Origin: Variovorax sp. ZS18.2.2
Lineage (GTDB): Bacteria > Pseudomonadota > Gammaproteobacteria > Burkholderiales > Burkholderiaceae_C
Length of the DNA stretch: 64,000 nucleotides
Direction of reading: 5' to 3'
Assembly (NCBI RefSeq): GCF_024701975.1
Contig: NZ_JANLNM010000001.1
Span: 248,001 to 312,000, forward strand
Position 1 is the stretch's first letter. The number at the start of each line of letters is the position of its first letter. The notes under the pieces are model-generated. The model worked only from the letters and a program-made list of their open reading frames with translations. It had not been told where the DNA came from and did no database searches. The position numbers and the translations under genes were made by a program. Positions 46,139 to 53,852 of the stretch are shown one piece after another.

Positions 46139-46644
46139 TGCGCAGCCTTCTTAACCTTGCCGATGTCGCGGATCTCGTGCTGGATGGCCATCGAGTCGAG
46201 CCGGGCCAGAGGCAGTGCCAGCATCAGCTCGATCCGGCGCTTCAGCGTGAGAGCTGTATCCATGAACTGGCGCTCGGTCGCTTCTTCCGGCCCCGCGAAT
46301 GCCGCAGGGTCGGCCACGCCCCAGTGCGCGGTCATCGGCTGGCCGGGCCACACCGGGCACACCTCGCCCGCGGCCTTGTCGCAGACGGTGAGAACGAAGT
46401 CCATCTCCGGCGCATCCGGCTTCGCGAACTCGTCCCAGTTCTTGCTGCGATAGCCGGTGACGGGAAGGTGCATCTTGTCCAGAGTGAGCAACGCATAGGC
46501 GTTGACCTTGCCAGCAGGATGACTGCCAGCGGAGTAGGCCTTGAATCGCCCTTTGCCCAGGTCGTTGAGCAGGCCCTCGGCCAGGATGGAGCGCGCAGAG
46601 TTGCCCGTACAGATGAAGAGGACGTTATAGGTTTTCTCAGCCAT
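46135..46644 (-). CDS. arsC: Arsenate reductase, low-molecular-weight phosphatase type (copy 2)
   Basis: Second arsenate reductase of the operon, 169 residues, with P-loop CTGNSARS and the downstream TVCDKAAGEVCPVWPGQP. The C-terminal extension (IRDIGKVKKAAQ) is longer than in copy 1. Two tandem but divergent ArsC proteins may use different reductants or differ in affinity. The start at 46644 was chosen over longer in-frame codons because it gives the usual N-terminus MAEKTYNVLFICTGNS. Confidence 0.93.
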   Translation of the reverse strand: MAEKTYNVLFICTGNSARSILAEGLLNDLGKGRFKAYSAGSHPAGKVNAYALLTLDKMHLPVTGYRSKNWDEFAKPDAPEMDFVLTVCDKAAGEVCPVWPGQPMTAHWGVADPAAFAGPEEATERQFMDTALTLKRRIELMLALPLARLDSMAIQHEIRDIGKVKKAAQ

Positions 46645-46715
46645 GACGATGTTTCTCGGGGGAGGAGGTGGGGGTGATTTCTTTGAACATGCAGACGGCC
46701 GAGGCGGCGCAGCCC

Positions 46716-47195
46716 TCAGCAGCAGTCGCCCGTGCCTCTGGCGGACACGTTGACCGGAATGCCTCGGGCAGCACCGGGCGTGCAGCAGGCGGACTCGGCC
46801 TTGGCGACGGACTTGGGCTGACCGTAGACCGGCACGGTGCCGTCCAAGGTCTGGAAGTGCTCCCACGCGATCCCCTGCGGGTCGGTGACCCAGTGCTTTT
46901 CGCTGCGTGCGTAGCAGCACACGGTCTCGCCCTCGTCGAGCAGGGTGCGGTCGGCGGCCTGGCCGCGAGCCTTCAACTCGGTCAGTTCTGCTTCGTCCTC
47001 GGCCTGGATGCCGAGATGGTCGATGCCCTTGCCCTGGCCTACCGTGGAGATTGCGAAGTTGACGCGTGGGTCGTCGAGCATCCACTTCGCATAGTCGGTC
47101 TCGACGCGTGCCGGCGGCGACGCAAACAGGTTGGAATAGAAGGCGATGCTCTTGGCGAGGTCATCGACGTGCAAGTGGACGTGGAAGCGCTTCAT
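46716..47195 (-). CDS. arsI: ArsI/CadI-family dioxygenase (C-As lyase type)
   Basis: Two-domain VOC enzyme, 159 residues. MKRFHVHLHVDDLAKSIAFY starts the fold; iron-ligand candidates are His near the N-terminus (VHLHV), His in GIDHLGIQ and Glu in AWEHFQT. The vicinal cysteines in ETVCCYARSEKHWV are the arsenical-binding pair of ArsI, a Fe(II) dioxygenase that splits the C-As bond of trivalent methyl- and aryl-arsenicals. Further cysteines (ACCTPG, GDCC) end the chain. It follows arsR closely. Confidence 0.88.
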   Translation of the reverse strand: MKRFHVHLHVDDLAKSIAFYSNLFASPPARVETDYAKWMLDDPRVNFAISTVGQGKGIDHLGIQAEDEAELTELKARGQAADRTLLDEGETVCCYARSEKHWVTDPQGIAWEHFQTLDGTVPVYGQPKSVAKAESACCTPGAARGIPVNVSARGTGDCC

Positions 47196-47206
47196 GGGTC
47201 TCTCCT

Positions 47207-47530
47207 TCAGCATTCGCAGGAAGCGGCGCCTTCGACGAGGCACGCTTCGCCCTGGCAGCAGTTCTCGGTGAGGTAGCCCAGCAGGGCATTCATCCGATCG
47301 AACGACGCGCGGTAGATGAGGTTGCGGCCCTGCCGCTCCTGCGAGATCAGGCTTGCGTGCACGAGCTCCTTGAGGTGGAAGGACAGGCCCGTCGCTGAGA
47401 CCTCCAGTGCCTCGGTCAGTGCGCTGGGCGTCAGGCCTACGGGCCCAGCCACCACGAGCGCGCGGAACACCCGCAGGCGGATCGGCTGCGCAAGGGCGGC
47501 CAGCGATCGAACGACGTCGTTTTCTTCCAT
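47207..47530 (-). CDS. arsR: ArsR-family arsenic-responsive repressor
   Basis: A 107-residue ArsR/SmtB repressor. The winged helix-turn-helix runs through LTPSALTEALEVSATGLSFHLKELVHASL. The metal site is not in the DNA-binding helix but at the C-terminus, where cysteines cluster in NCCQGEACLVEGAASCEC, as in the Acidithiobacillus type. It is first in the operon. The ATG has no visible ribosome site and lies at the predicted transcription start, so the message may be leaderless. Confidence 0.92.
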   Translation of the reverse strand: MEENDVVRSLAALAQPIRLRVFRALVVAGPVGLTPSALTEALEVSATGLSFHLKELVHASLISQERQGRNLIYRASFDRMNALLGYLTENCCQGEACLVEGAASCEC

Positions 47531-47532
47531 AG

Positions 47533-47548
47533 TTCAAGTATCTTTGAA
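47533..47548. promoter_or_regulatory. ars operator overlapping the ars promoter
   Basis: Inverted repeat TTCAA-N6-TTGAA (TTCAAGTATCTTTGAA) immediately before arsR. On the minus strand it overlaps a candidate -10 GATACT (47537-47542) that lies 17 bases from TTGCCT as -35. Binding of ArsR here would block RNA polymerase. The predicted start coincides with the arsR ATG at 47530. Confidence 0.6.
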
Positions 47549-47676
47549 TTATTGAATAAAGGCAACCCCGCTCGTGACACGAATCGGCCATCGCACTGGC
47601 GCAGATCGGCCATCCGCGGCGCATGCGGGTTCCTAGAGTCGCGTTGCTTCAACCCCCAATCAAGAAGGAGACACCC

Positions 47677-48405
47677 ATGTCCGACACCTATGTTCTCGTG
47701 CACGGCGCCTGGCACACCGGCGCAGAAATCGAAACCGTGGCCGATCACATGCGCAAAGCCGGTCACACGGTGCATTGCCCGACGCTGGCAGGCAACCGGC
47801 CCGGCGACGATCGCGCGACAACCGGCCTGGACGACGCCATCGCCTCGGCCGTGCGCTACATCGAGGAGAAAGACCTGACCGAGGTGCGCCTCGCAGGCCA
47901 CAGCTACGGCGGCATGGTGATCTCGGGCGTGGCGGACCGCATCGCGCACCGGTTGAAGCGCCTGGTCTACATCAACGCCTTCGTGCCGCTCGATGGCGAA
48001 TCGCTCAACGACATGGTGCCGCCGCATTACGTGGCGATGTTCGACGCCATCGCCGGGGCGAACGGCAACGCCGTGACCTTGCCGTTCGAGGTCTGGCGCG
48101 ACGCCTTCATCAACGATGCCGACCTCGCGCTCGCGCAGGCCGCCTACGACAAGCTGAACCCGCACGCGTACCGCACCTTCACCGACAAGATCCAGCTGAA
48201 GCAGCCGCTGGCGGCCCTCGCGCTCGGCAAGTCCTACGTCAACTGCCAGCAGGACATCGCGCTGCCGCACAGCCTGCCGTGGCATCCGCGCCTGTCGGAG
48301 CGGCTGGGGCTTTTCAGGCTGGTGGAATGCCCTGGCAGCCACGAGATGTTCTTCTCGAACCCCGCGCGGCTCGCGCAGGCGATTCTGGAAGCGGGGCGGG
48401 ACTGA
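47677..48405 (+). CDS. Alpha/beta hydrolase (salicylate/methylketone esterase-like)
   Basis: A 242-residue alpha/beta hydrolase. VLVHGAWHTGAE is the oxyanion region, the nucleophile is in LAGHSYGGMVI and the His is in PGSHEMFFSNP. The pattern fits the plant-esterase-like branch (HGAW start). A clear ribosome site (AAGGAG) precedes ATG 47677, which settles the start. It is divergent from the ars operon; a role there is unlikely. Confidence 0.87.
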   Translation: MSDTYVLVHGAWHTGAEIETVADHMRKAGHTVHCPTLAGNRPGDDRATTGLDDAIASAVRYIEEKDLTEVRLAGHSYGGMVISGVADRIAHRLKRLVYINAFVPLDGESLNDMVPPHYVAMFDAIAGANGNAVTLPFEVWRDAFINDADLALAQAAYDKLNPHAYRTFTDKIQLKQPLAALALGKSYVNCQQDIALPHSLPWHPRLSERLGLFRLVECPGSHEMFFSNPARLAQAILEAGRD

Positions 48406-48416
48406 GCCTCGGGGAT

Positions 48417-49028
48417 TCAGGCGCCGGCAAAGAGCGCGTCGTACACGCGGATCGACGCATAGGCATCGTTCGCCGCGTAACGGATCTGCGATTCCGTCAG
48501 CTGCTTGTTGGCCCAGTTCGAGGTGGTCGCCTTGCGCGACTTCATGAAGCGCCGGTCGAACACCAGCGCCACCGCTGTCTTCACGCCCACCGACTTGCGG
48601 TAGCCGCGGCGGCGGAATTCGTTGTCGATGTCGTACACCGCGCCCGGTTCGATGTTCAGTCGGTTGCGGATCAGCGTGAGGTCGGTCGAGAGGCCGAAGC
48701 CGACCTTCTTCAACTCGGTCGAGGCGATCAGCGCGGCGACCACCGGGTTGCACTCGGTGCGGTGCAGCTGGAAGAGCCAGGCCCTGTCGCGCGTCGAGAA
48801 TTGCACCACGTGCGGCCCGCCCGAGACCTCGTTCTTCGCGAAGGTGGGCTTGGATTCGGTGTCGAAGCCGGCGACGCCCGCAGCCAGCAAGGTGGCGGCG
48901 GCCTGCTCGGCCTCCTGCAACGTGGTGACGACGACGATGTCCTTCAGGTCCAGGCCCTCGAAGGGCTCGAGCAGGGCGATCTGCTCGCGTTCGGGGAGGG
49001 GCGGTAACGCGGATGTGTTGTCGCTCAC
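48417..49028 (-). CDS. RNase D-like 3'-5' exonuclease domain protein
   Basis: DEDDy-type exonuclease domain alone, 203 residues. The first acidic pair is in AGFDTESKPTF, the second in VGFGLSTDLTLIRN and the tyrosine/acid motif in IRYAANDAYASIRVYD. It lacks the HRDC domains of RNase D, so it may act on DNA or small RNAs. The start is GTG at 49028, overlapping the stop of the TfoX-like gene; longer frames upstream were rejected. Confidence 0.85.
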   Translation of the reverse strand: MSDNTSALPPLPEREQIALLEPFEGLDLKDIVVVTTLQEAEQAAATLLAAGVAGFDTESKPTFAKNEVSGGPHVVQFSTRDRAWLFQLHRTECNPVVAALIASTELKKVGFGLSTDLTLIRNRLNIEPGAVYDIDNEFRRRGYRKSVGVKTAVALVFDRRFMKSRKATTSNWANKQLTESQIRYAANDAYASIRVYDALFAGA

Positions 49029-49462
49029 CGGGGGGCTGCTTTCTTGGTCTTCACTGGAGCTTTCTTTGCGGGTGTCTTTTTCGCGGCGGCTTTCTTCGCA
49101 GCGGCTTTGGGCTTGGGCTTTGGCTTGGGTTGTTTGGGCGGCTGGCCCGAACGCAGGGCGGCTTCGTAGGCACGACGGCCCCAGAGCGCTGCATCTTCGC
49201 GGTCTTCGAAGAGGTCGGCCGGCGCGAGCCGGTACGACATCGGCATCTCCTTGCCCTGCCGCACATAGGTGAAGGGCGGCAGGTTCAGCCGCTCGAAATG
49301 TTCTGCGCTGCCGGCATCGGACTTGAGGTACAGCGTGTCCTTCGCGACGAGCGCGATCATGCGGCCCTCGTGCCACACGCCGTGGCCGCCAAACATGCGG
49401 CGCGTCTGGATGCGGCCCAGGCGCTCGAAGACCTCGTGCAGGCTCTGGACGAAATCGCTCAT
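49025..49462 (-). CDS. TfoX/Sxy N-terminal domain protein with basic histone-like tail
   Basis: A 145-residue protein. Residues 1-105 form the TfoX N-terminal domain (RRMFGGHGVWHEGRMIALVA, then LPPFTYVRQGKEMPMSYR). The last 37 residues are a Lys/Pro/Ala tail (repeats of KPKPK and AAAKK) like histone H1 or bacterial HctB/AlgP-type tails that bind DNA. TfoX controls competence in gammaproteobacteria, but this domain-only form is not shown to do so. It is coupled to the neighbouring genes by ATGA and GTGA overlaps. Confidence 0.85.
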   Translation of the reverse strand: MSDFVQSLHEVFERLGRIQTRRMFGGHGVWHEGRMIALVAKDTLYLKSDAGSAEHFERLNLPPFTYVRQGKEMPMSYRLAPADLFEDREDAALWGRRAYEAALRSGQPPKQPKPKPKPKAAAKKAAAKKTPAKKAPVKTKKAAPR

Positions 49463-49776
49463 CGCGGGGCGGTCGCGGCGGGTCTGACGGGTGTCGATGC
49501 CTGCGCGCCGACCACGGTGTTCCAGGCCTTCACCTGCCAGCCTGTCACGATGCCGTTGAGCACATACGGGTCGGCCTTGGCGAAGGCCGAGGGCACCTCG
49601 GGGGAGTCGGCCTCGAACAGCAGCACGGCGCCATCGGGCGGGTTGCCGGTGGCGCCGCCGAGCAGCAGCTCGCCGCGCTCCACGGCCTGCCACGCGAAGG
49701 CCAGGTGCACGTCGCGGAATTCGCCGCGGCGCTCGAGGTAGTCGGGGGCGGTGTCGTAGATCAGCAGGTAGTGCAT
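49459..49776 (-). CDS. YciI-family protein
   Basis: A 105-residue ferredoxin-like-fold YciI protein. It has MHYLLIYDTAPDYLERRGEFR at the N-terminus and the conserved HLAFAWQAVERGELLLGGA; GxxxxPPDGAVLLF and the ADPYVLNGI segment match the family, whose members are hydrolase-like or of unknown function. The stop overlaps the TfoX-like start. The upstream VOC relic is in the same direction. Confidence 0.85.
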   Translation of the reverse strand: MHYLLIYDTAPDYLERRGEFRDVHLAFAWQAVERGELLLGGATGNPPDGAVLLFEADSPEVPSAFAKADPYVLNGIVTGWQVKAWNTVVGAQASTPVRPAATAPR

Positions 49777-49793
49777 GGGATGTTCCTTCGCCT

Positions 49794-49889
49794 TCAGGCT
49801 GTGATCTCGATGCGGTTGCCGTCCGGGTCGAGCAGCGGATGGCAGCGTTCGAGATCGGCGGTGCAGCGTGCGATGTGATCGATGCGCAT
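49794..49889 (-). pseudogene. Relic of a VOC (glyoxalase) gene with internal deletion
   Basis: A 31-codon open frame starting MRIDHIARCTADLERC and ending LLDPDGNRIEITA before the stop. The first part matches the first strand of a glyoxalase/VOC domain (RIDHIAxxTxDLER) and the last part the final strand (DPDGNRIEI); the roughly 90 residues expected between them are missing. The frame is preserved across the junction. It lies between the YciI gene and a 122-bp palindrome. It is too short to fold as a VOC domain. Confidence 0.7.
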
Positions 49890-49912
49890 AGGAAAGAAAA
49901 AATCGGTGGCTC

Positions 49913-50034
49913 ACAAGGTGTGAAGAAACCGTAGCGAGCGCCCCGAGCTTGCATCGAGGACCGGAGCCGTACTTTGTACGGTGAGGACCGCAGGTGCGAG
50001 ATCGGGGTGCGCAGTAGGTTTATTCACACCTTGT
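49913..50034. repeat. 122-bp imperfect palindrome behind a GNAT gene
   Basis: Outer arms ACAAGGTGTGAA (49913-49924) and TTCACACCTTGT (50023-50034) are perfect. Further pairing continues inward with mismatches (AAACC with GGTTT, CGCCCCGA with TCGGGGTGCG, GAGGACC with GGTGAGGACC-like) to a GTAC-TTT-GTAC core near 49973. The right arm ends at the GNAT stop codon. It resembles an intergenic mobile palindrome or a terminator; only one copy is in the window. Confidence 0.65.
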
Positions 50035-50537
50035 CAGTCCACCCGCCATGGCGGGCGGGAGGGCGACCAATGGTAGGCGATGCGTTCGCGCCCGCTGGTC
50101 GGATGGTGGTCGACCGTGCCGCGCACGAGGCCATAGCGTTCGTAGAAGCGCTGCGCGGCGGTGTTGGTGGTGGCCACGTGGAGCCGCCAGCCGGTCGGTA
50201 TGCGCACACACGCCTCGTCCAGCAGCGCCTGCCCGAGGCCCTGGTTGCGCAGGTGCGGCTCGACGAAGAGCTGCGCCACGTATTCGCGCCGCTCCAGCAG
50301 CACCATGAACGCGAGCACCTGGCCGTCGCGCTCGGCCAGCACCACCTCGGCCGGCGGCACGAATTCGGTCCGCACGCGGCGCAGCCAGTGCGAGATGGGT
50401 TCGGTGAAGGCGGCGCCGCGGTTGGCCGAGATCCATGCGCGGCGCCAGATGCCGGCCAGCACGATGCTCTCTTCGGCGGTGCCATCGCGCGACCGCAAGT
50501 GGAAGGCGGGAATTTGGGCGGCGGACATGCGTTTCAT
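50034..50537 (-). CDS. GNAT-family N-acetyltransferase
   Basis: A 167-residue GNAT enzyme. The CoA-binding segment is AQLFVEPHLRNQGLGQALLDE, and NTAAQRFYERYGLVR is the usual C-terminal motif. The acceptor is unknown. ATG 50537 and ATG 50528 are both possible starts. Its stop touches the arm of a 122-bp palindrome. Confidence 0.87.
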   Translation of the reverse strand: MKRMSAAQIPAFHLRSRDGTAEESIVLAGIWRRAWISANRGAAFTEPISHWLRRVRTEFVPPAEVVLAERDGQVLAFMVLLERREYVAQLFVEPHLRNQGLGQALLDEACVRIPTGWRLHVATTNTAAQRFYERYGLVRGTVDHHPTSGRERIAYHWSPSRPPWRVD

Positions 50538-50714
50538 GATACGGCCGGCACCCGCCGCAGTCGATTGGGTGGCCCTGACAGGTTGCTGAAGTACCGGTCG
50601 ACTGAAGCTGCAGCTTGGTGTTCCCGTGAATCTGGTTTCGCGACCCGACGCACTTGTCGGATGCTGCAAGCTGCAATGACCCATCGGCCGGTGCTGGACT
50701 TCCAGGGGCGCTGG

Positions 50715-51902
50715 CTAGCGGTCCCGCAGCGCAGGAGCGGCTGCGGCGACCAGCACCAGCAACCCCGCGACGACCAGGAAGGCCACAGGCAGACCGGTGT
50801 GGTGCGCCACGAAGCCGATGCCGGCCGGACCGCACAACACCCCCGCATAGCCCAGCGTCGCGATCGCCGGAATGGCCGCAGCCTGCGACATCGCCTTCTG
50901 ACGCCCCGCGGCGCTGAACAGCACCGGCACGATGTTCGAAGCGCCCAGGCCCAGCAACGCATACCCCGCCAGCGACAACTGCCAGGCCGGGATCAACGTG
51001 GCCATCGTGACACCCGATGCCGCCAGCAGGCTGCCACCGAGCACGACGTGCACGGGGCCGAGCCGGCGGACGATGGCGTCCCCGCAGAACCGCCCCACCG
51101 TCATCGCCAGCGCGAAACAGGCGAAGCCAAAGCCGGCCTGCGCGGAAGGCAGTCCGCGCTCCTGCGTGAGAAACACGGCGCTCCAGTCGAGCATCGCGCC
51201 CTCGGCCAGGAACATGCTGAACGCCAGCACGCCCAGCAGCAGCACGAAGCCGCGCGGCACGGCGAAGACCGGGCCTTCGCGCGGGCTGCCATGGGGCAAC
51301 AGCCCCCCGCTCACCCACCACAGCGTGACCAGCACCAGGCCCGAGGCGAGCAGCATGCCGCCCAAAGGCGAGAGGCCCAGGCTCAGTGCGCTGCTCACCC
51401 CCGCGGCGCCGACAATTCCGCCCGCGCTGTAGAAGCCATGAAAGCCCGACATCATCGGCCGCCCACTCGCGGCTTCCACGATGACAGCCTGGATGTTGAT
51501 GGCGCAGTCGACCGCGCCCAGGCCCGCGCCGAAGACAAACAGCACGGCGCCCAGCGCCGGGGCCGTCGAAGCCGTGACGAGCAGCGGCAAGGTCAGCGCG
51601 ATCATGGCCGAGGCGACCCAGATCACGATGCGGCAGCCGTGGCGCGCGCACAGCGCTCCCACCAGCGGCATCGTGAGGATCGAGCCCGCCCCCAGGCACA
51701 GCAGAAGGAGGCCGAGCGCGCCCTCGTCGAGGCCCGCGCGGCTCTTGGCGAAAGGCACCACCGAGGCCCAGGCTGCGGCCGCGAAACCTGCGATGCCGAA
51801 CAATGCGCGCGTCGCGTATTGCTGGCGGCGCAATGTCGTGTGGCGCTGAGGCCGGGGTCGCAAGGGCTCGTCCACCTGCCCTGCGAGCGCACGGGAATTC
51901 AT
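50715..51902 (-). CDS. MFS transporter, YbjJ-like
   Basis: Major facilitator with about 12 membrane helices, 395 residues. It is closest in pattern to the YbjJ group (SGFHGFYSAGGIVGA in the fifth helix region and SAGRQKAMSQAAAIPAIATLGYAG, with the AxxRxKAMxxA segment). The inter-helix GALCARHGCR loop matches MFS motif A loosely. The substrate is unknown. It is divergent from a LysR gene with an 89-base gap, a typical transporter/regulator pair. Confidence 0.88.
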   Translation of the reverse strand: MNSRALAGQVDEPLRPRPQRHTTLRRQQYATRALFGIAGFAAAAWASVVPFAKSRAGLDEGALGLLLLCLGAGSILTMPLVGALCARHGCRIVIWVASAMIALTLPLLVTASTAPALGAVLFVFGAGLGAVDCAINIQAVIVEAASGRPMMSGFHGFYSAGGIVGAAGVSSALSLGLSPLGGMLLASGLVLVTLWWVSGGLLPHGSPREGPVFAVPRGFVLLLGVLAFSMFLAEGAMLDWSAVFLTQERGLPSAQAGFGFACFALAMTVGRFCGDAIVRRLGPVHVVLGGSLLAASGVTMATLIPAWQLSLAGYALLGLGASNIVPVLFSAAGRQKAMSQAAAIPAIATLGYAGVLCGPAGIGFVAHHTGLPVAFLVVAGLLVLVAAAAPALRDR

Positions 51903-51991
51903 GAGATTTTTTACAAGACTTGGGTGTTCACGCATGCCCGAATGCTAGGAAGATGCGTGACTCGCGACTATCGACATCTTCAGGCCCATCC

Positions 51992-52927
51992 ATGAATTCA
52001 CCTCATGCATCGACGCCACGGCGCCTGCCGCCCCTGAACATGCTGCGCGCCTTCGAGGCCGCGGGCCGGCTGGGCAGCGTGACGCGCGCCGCGCAGGAAC
52101 TGCATGTGACGCAGAGTGCCGTCAGCCACCAGATCAAGGCGCTCGAGGAATGGCTGGACGCGGCGCTGGTGGCGCGCGACGGGCGCCGGCTCGCGCTCAC
52201 GCCGCAGGGCGCGGCCTACCTGCCGAGCCTGAGCAATGCGCTCGACGTGATGGCGCATGCCACCGCGCGCATCGAGCGGCAGGCCACCCGCCACACGCTG
52301 TCGGTGAATGCGCTGCCCACGCTGGCCTCGCAGTGGCTCATTCCGCAGCTGTCGCGCTTTCGGGAGTTGATGCCGGACATCGATGTGCAGCTGGCCACCA
52401 CGACCAGCGTGCTCGACTTCGAACCCGGCGCTTACGACGTGGTGCTGCGCTGCCTGTCCCCGGCCGAGCTCGCGGCGCTGCAGGCGCGGCCCGGATGGCG
52501 CGACGTGCGGTTCGGCCGCTTCCTGCCGGACGCGGTGATGACGCCCATGTGCAGCCCCGACTGGCTCGCGCGCGGCCCGGCCTTGAAGAAGCCCGCGGAC
52601 CTGCGGCACCACACGCTGCTGCACAGCCGCTCGACACCCACGGCCTGGCGCGACTGGCTGGCACAGGCCGGTGCCGGCAAGCTGGAGCCCGCGGGCGCGC
52701 TGGTGTTCGACCACGCGCACCTGGCGGTGCAGGCGGCGGTGCAGGGGCTGGGCATCGCGCTGGGCAATCCGACGCTGCTGCGCGACATGCTCGACAGCCG
52801 GCTGCTGGTGGCGCCGTTCGCCGCGATCACGATGCGCGAGAACGATTTCTTCTGGATCTTTCCGCCGCGCTCGCAGGACAACGCGGCCGCGCACGCGTTC
52901 TGCCGCTGGCTGGAGGCGTGCGCCTAG
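51992..52927 (+). CDS. LysR-family regulator, GcvA-like
   Basis: A 311-residue LysR protein of the GcvA/AmpR-like branch. The DNA-binding domain is PLNMLRAFEAAGRLGSVTRA and then QSAVSHQIKALEEWLDAALV; the effector domain follows (NALPTLASQWLIPQLSRF). ATG 51992 is chosen because it places the helix-turn-helix at the usual distance. It probably controls the divergent MFS gene. The gap 51903-51991 has no clear palindrome. Confidence 0.92.
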   Translation: MNSPHASTPRRLPPLNMLRAFEAAGRLGSVTRAAQELHVTQSAVSHQIKALEEWLDAALVARDGRRLALTPQGAAYLPSLSNALDVMAHATARIERQATRHTLSVNALPTLASQWLIPQLSRFRELMPDIDVQLATTTSVLDFEPGAYDVVLRCLSPAELAALQARPGWRDVRFGRFLPDAVMTPMCSPDWLARGPALKKPADLRHHTLLHSRSTPTAWRDWLAQAGAGKLEPAGALVFDHAHLAVQAAVQGLGIALGNPTLLRDMLDSRLLVAPFAAITMRENDFFWIFPPRSQDNAAAHAFCRWLEACA

Positions 52928-52973
52928 GGCGCTCCTCCCGATGGGGCTTGGGGGCGAGGTATTTCAGCCGCCT

Positions 52974-53852
52974 CTAAGCGTGCAGCGTTTGTGCGTGGTG
53001 CGCGATGTGGTCGGCCATGAAGCTCTGTATGAAGTAGTAGCCGTGGTCGTAGCCCGCATGCCGGCGCAGCGTGAGCGGCTGCCCGGCGGCGAAGCAGGCC
53101 GCCTCGAACACCTCCGGATGCAACTGCTCGGCGAGGAATTTGTCGGCCAGCCCCTGGTCGATGAGGATGCCTTGCGGATACGGCGCGACGGTCTGCGACT
53201 GCATGAGCGCGCTGGCGTCGTGCGCGAGCCACTGCGCGCGGTCCACGCCCGGTGCGCCGAGGTAGCCGCTGAACGCCTTCTCGCCCCAAGGGCACTGCGT
53301 GGGCGCGCAGATCGGCGCGAAGGCCGAGAGCGACTTGAATCGCCCCGGATGCCGCAGCGCCAGCGTGAGCGCACCATGGCCGCCCATCGAGTGGCCGAAG
53401 ATGCCGATGCGCTGGCCGTCGATGGCGAAGTGCTGCGCCACGAGCGGCAGCAGCTCGTGGACGATCCAGCTTTCCATGCGCCAGTGCGTGGCCCAGGGCT
53501 CGCGCGTGGCGTCCAGGTAGAAGCCGGCGCCGATGCCGAAGTCCCAGTCGTCCTTCGCGCCGGGCACGCAATCGACGGAGGGGCCGCGCGGGCTGGTGTC
53601 GGGTGCGATCAGCGCAAGGCCCAGGCTCGCGGCCATGCGCTGCGCGCCGGCCTTGATGGCGAAGGTCTCCTCGTTGCAGGTGAGGCCCGCGAGGTACAGG
53701 AGGACCGGCACCGGCCCGTTCGCAGCCTGCGGTGGCAGGTAGACCGAGAAGCGCATCGGCAACCCGATCTCTTGCGAGGCGTGCTCGTGAAAACTCTGCA
53801 CGCCGCCGAAGCAGGAGTGTTCGGACAGGGTCTTGGGGGTGTGGTCGGTCAT
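52974..53852 (-). CDS. fghA: S-formylglutathione hydrolase
   Basis: Hydrolyses S-formylglutathione to formate and glutathione, last step of glutathione-dependent formaldehyde removal; 292 residues. The esterase-D fold shows YLAGLTCNEETFAIKAGAQR, the nucleophile in FGHSMGGHGALT, and the His in AGYDHGYYFIQSF. It is the last gene of an operon with S-(hydroxymethyl)glutathione dehydrogenase and a split Rieske-type oxygenase. The start overlaps the stop of the preceding hydrolase gene (ATGA). Confidence 0.95.
   Translation of the reverse strand: MTDHTPKTLSEHSCFGGVQSFHEHASQEIGLPMRFSVYLPPQAANGPVPVLLYLAGLTCNEETFAIKAGAQRMAASLGLALIAPDTSPRGPSVDCVPGAKDDWDFGIGAGFYLDATREPWATHWRMESWIVHELLPLVAQHFAIDGQRIGIFGHSMGGHGALTLALRHPGRFKSLSAFAPICAPTQCPWGEKAFSGYLGAPGVDRAQWLAHDASALMQSQTVAPYPQGILIDQGLADKFLAEQLHPEVFEAACFAAGQPLTLRRHAGYDHGYYFIQSFMADHIAHHAQTLHA

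Noticed and set aside
45650..46644. The two arsC genes as halves of a frameshifted or recently duplicated gene.
   Set aside because: Each is full length with its own P-loop, and the two differ throughout.
50538..50714. Possible hairpin built on GCTGCAGCTTG and CTGCAAGCTGC in the GNAT/MFS gap.
   Set aside because: The pairing is short and imperfect with a loop of over 60 bases; not convincing as a terminator or element.
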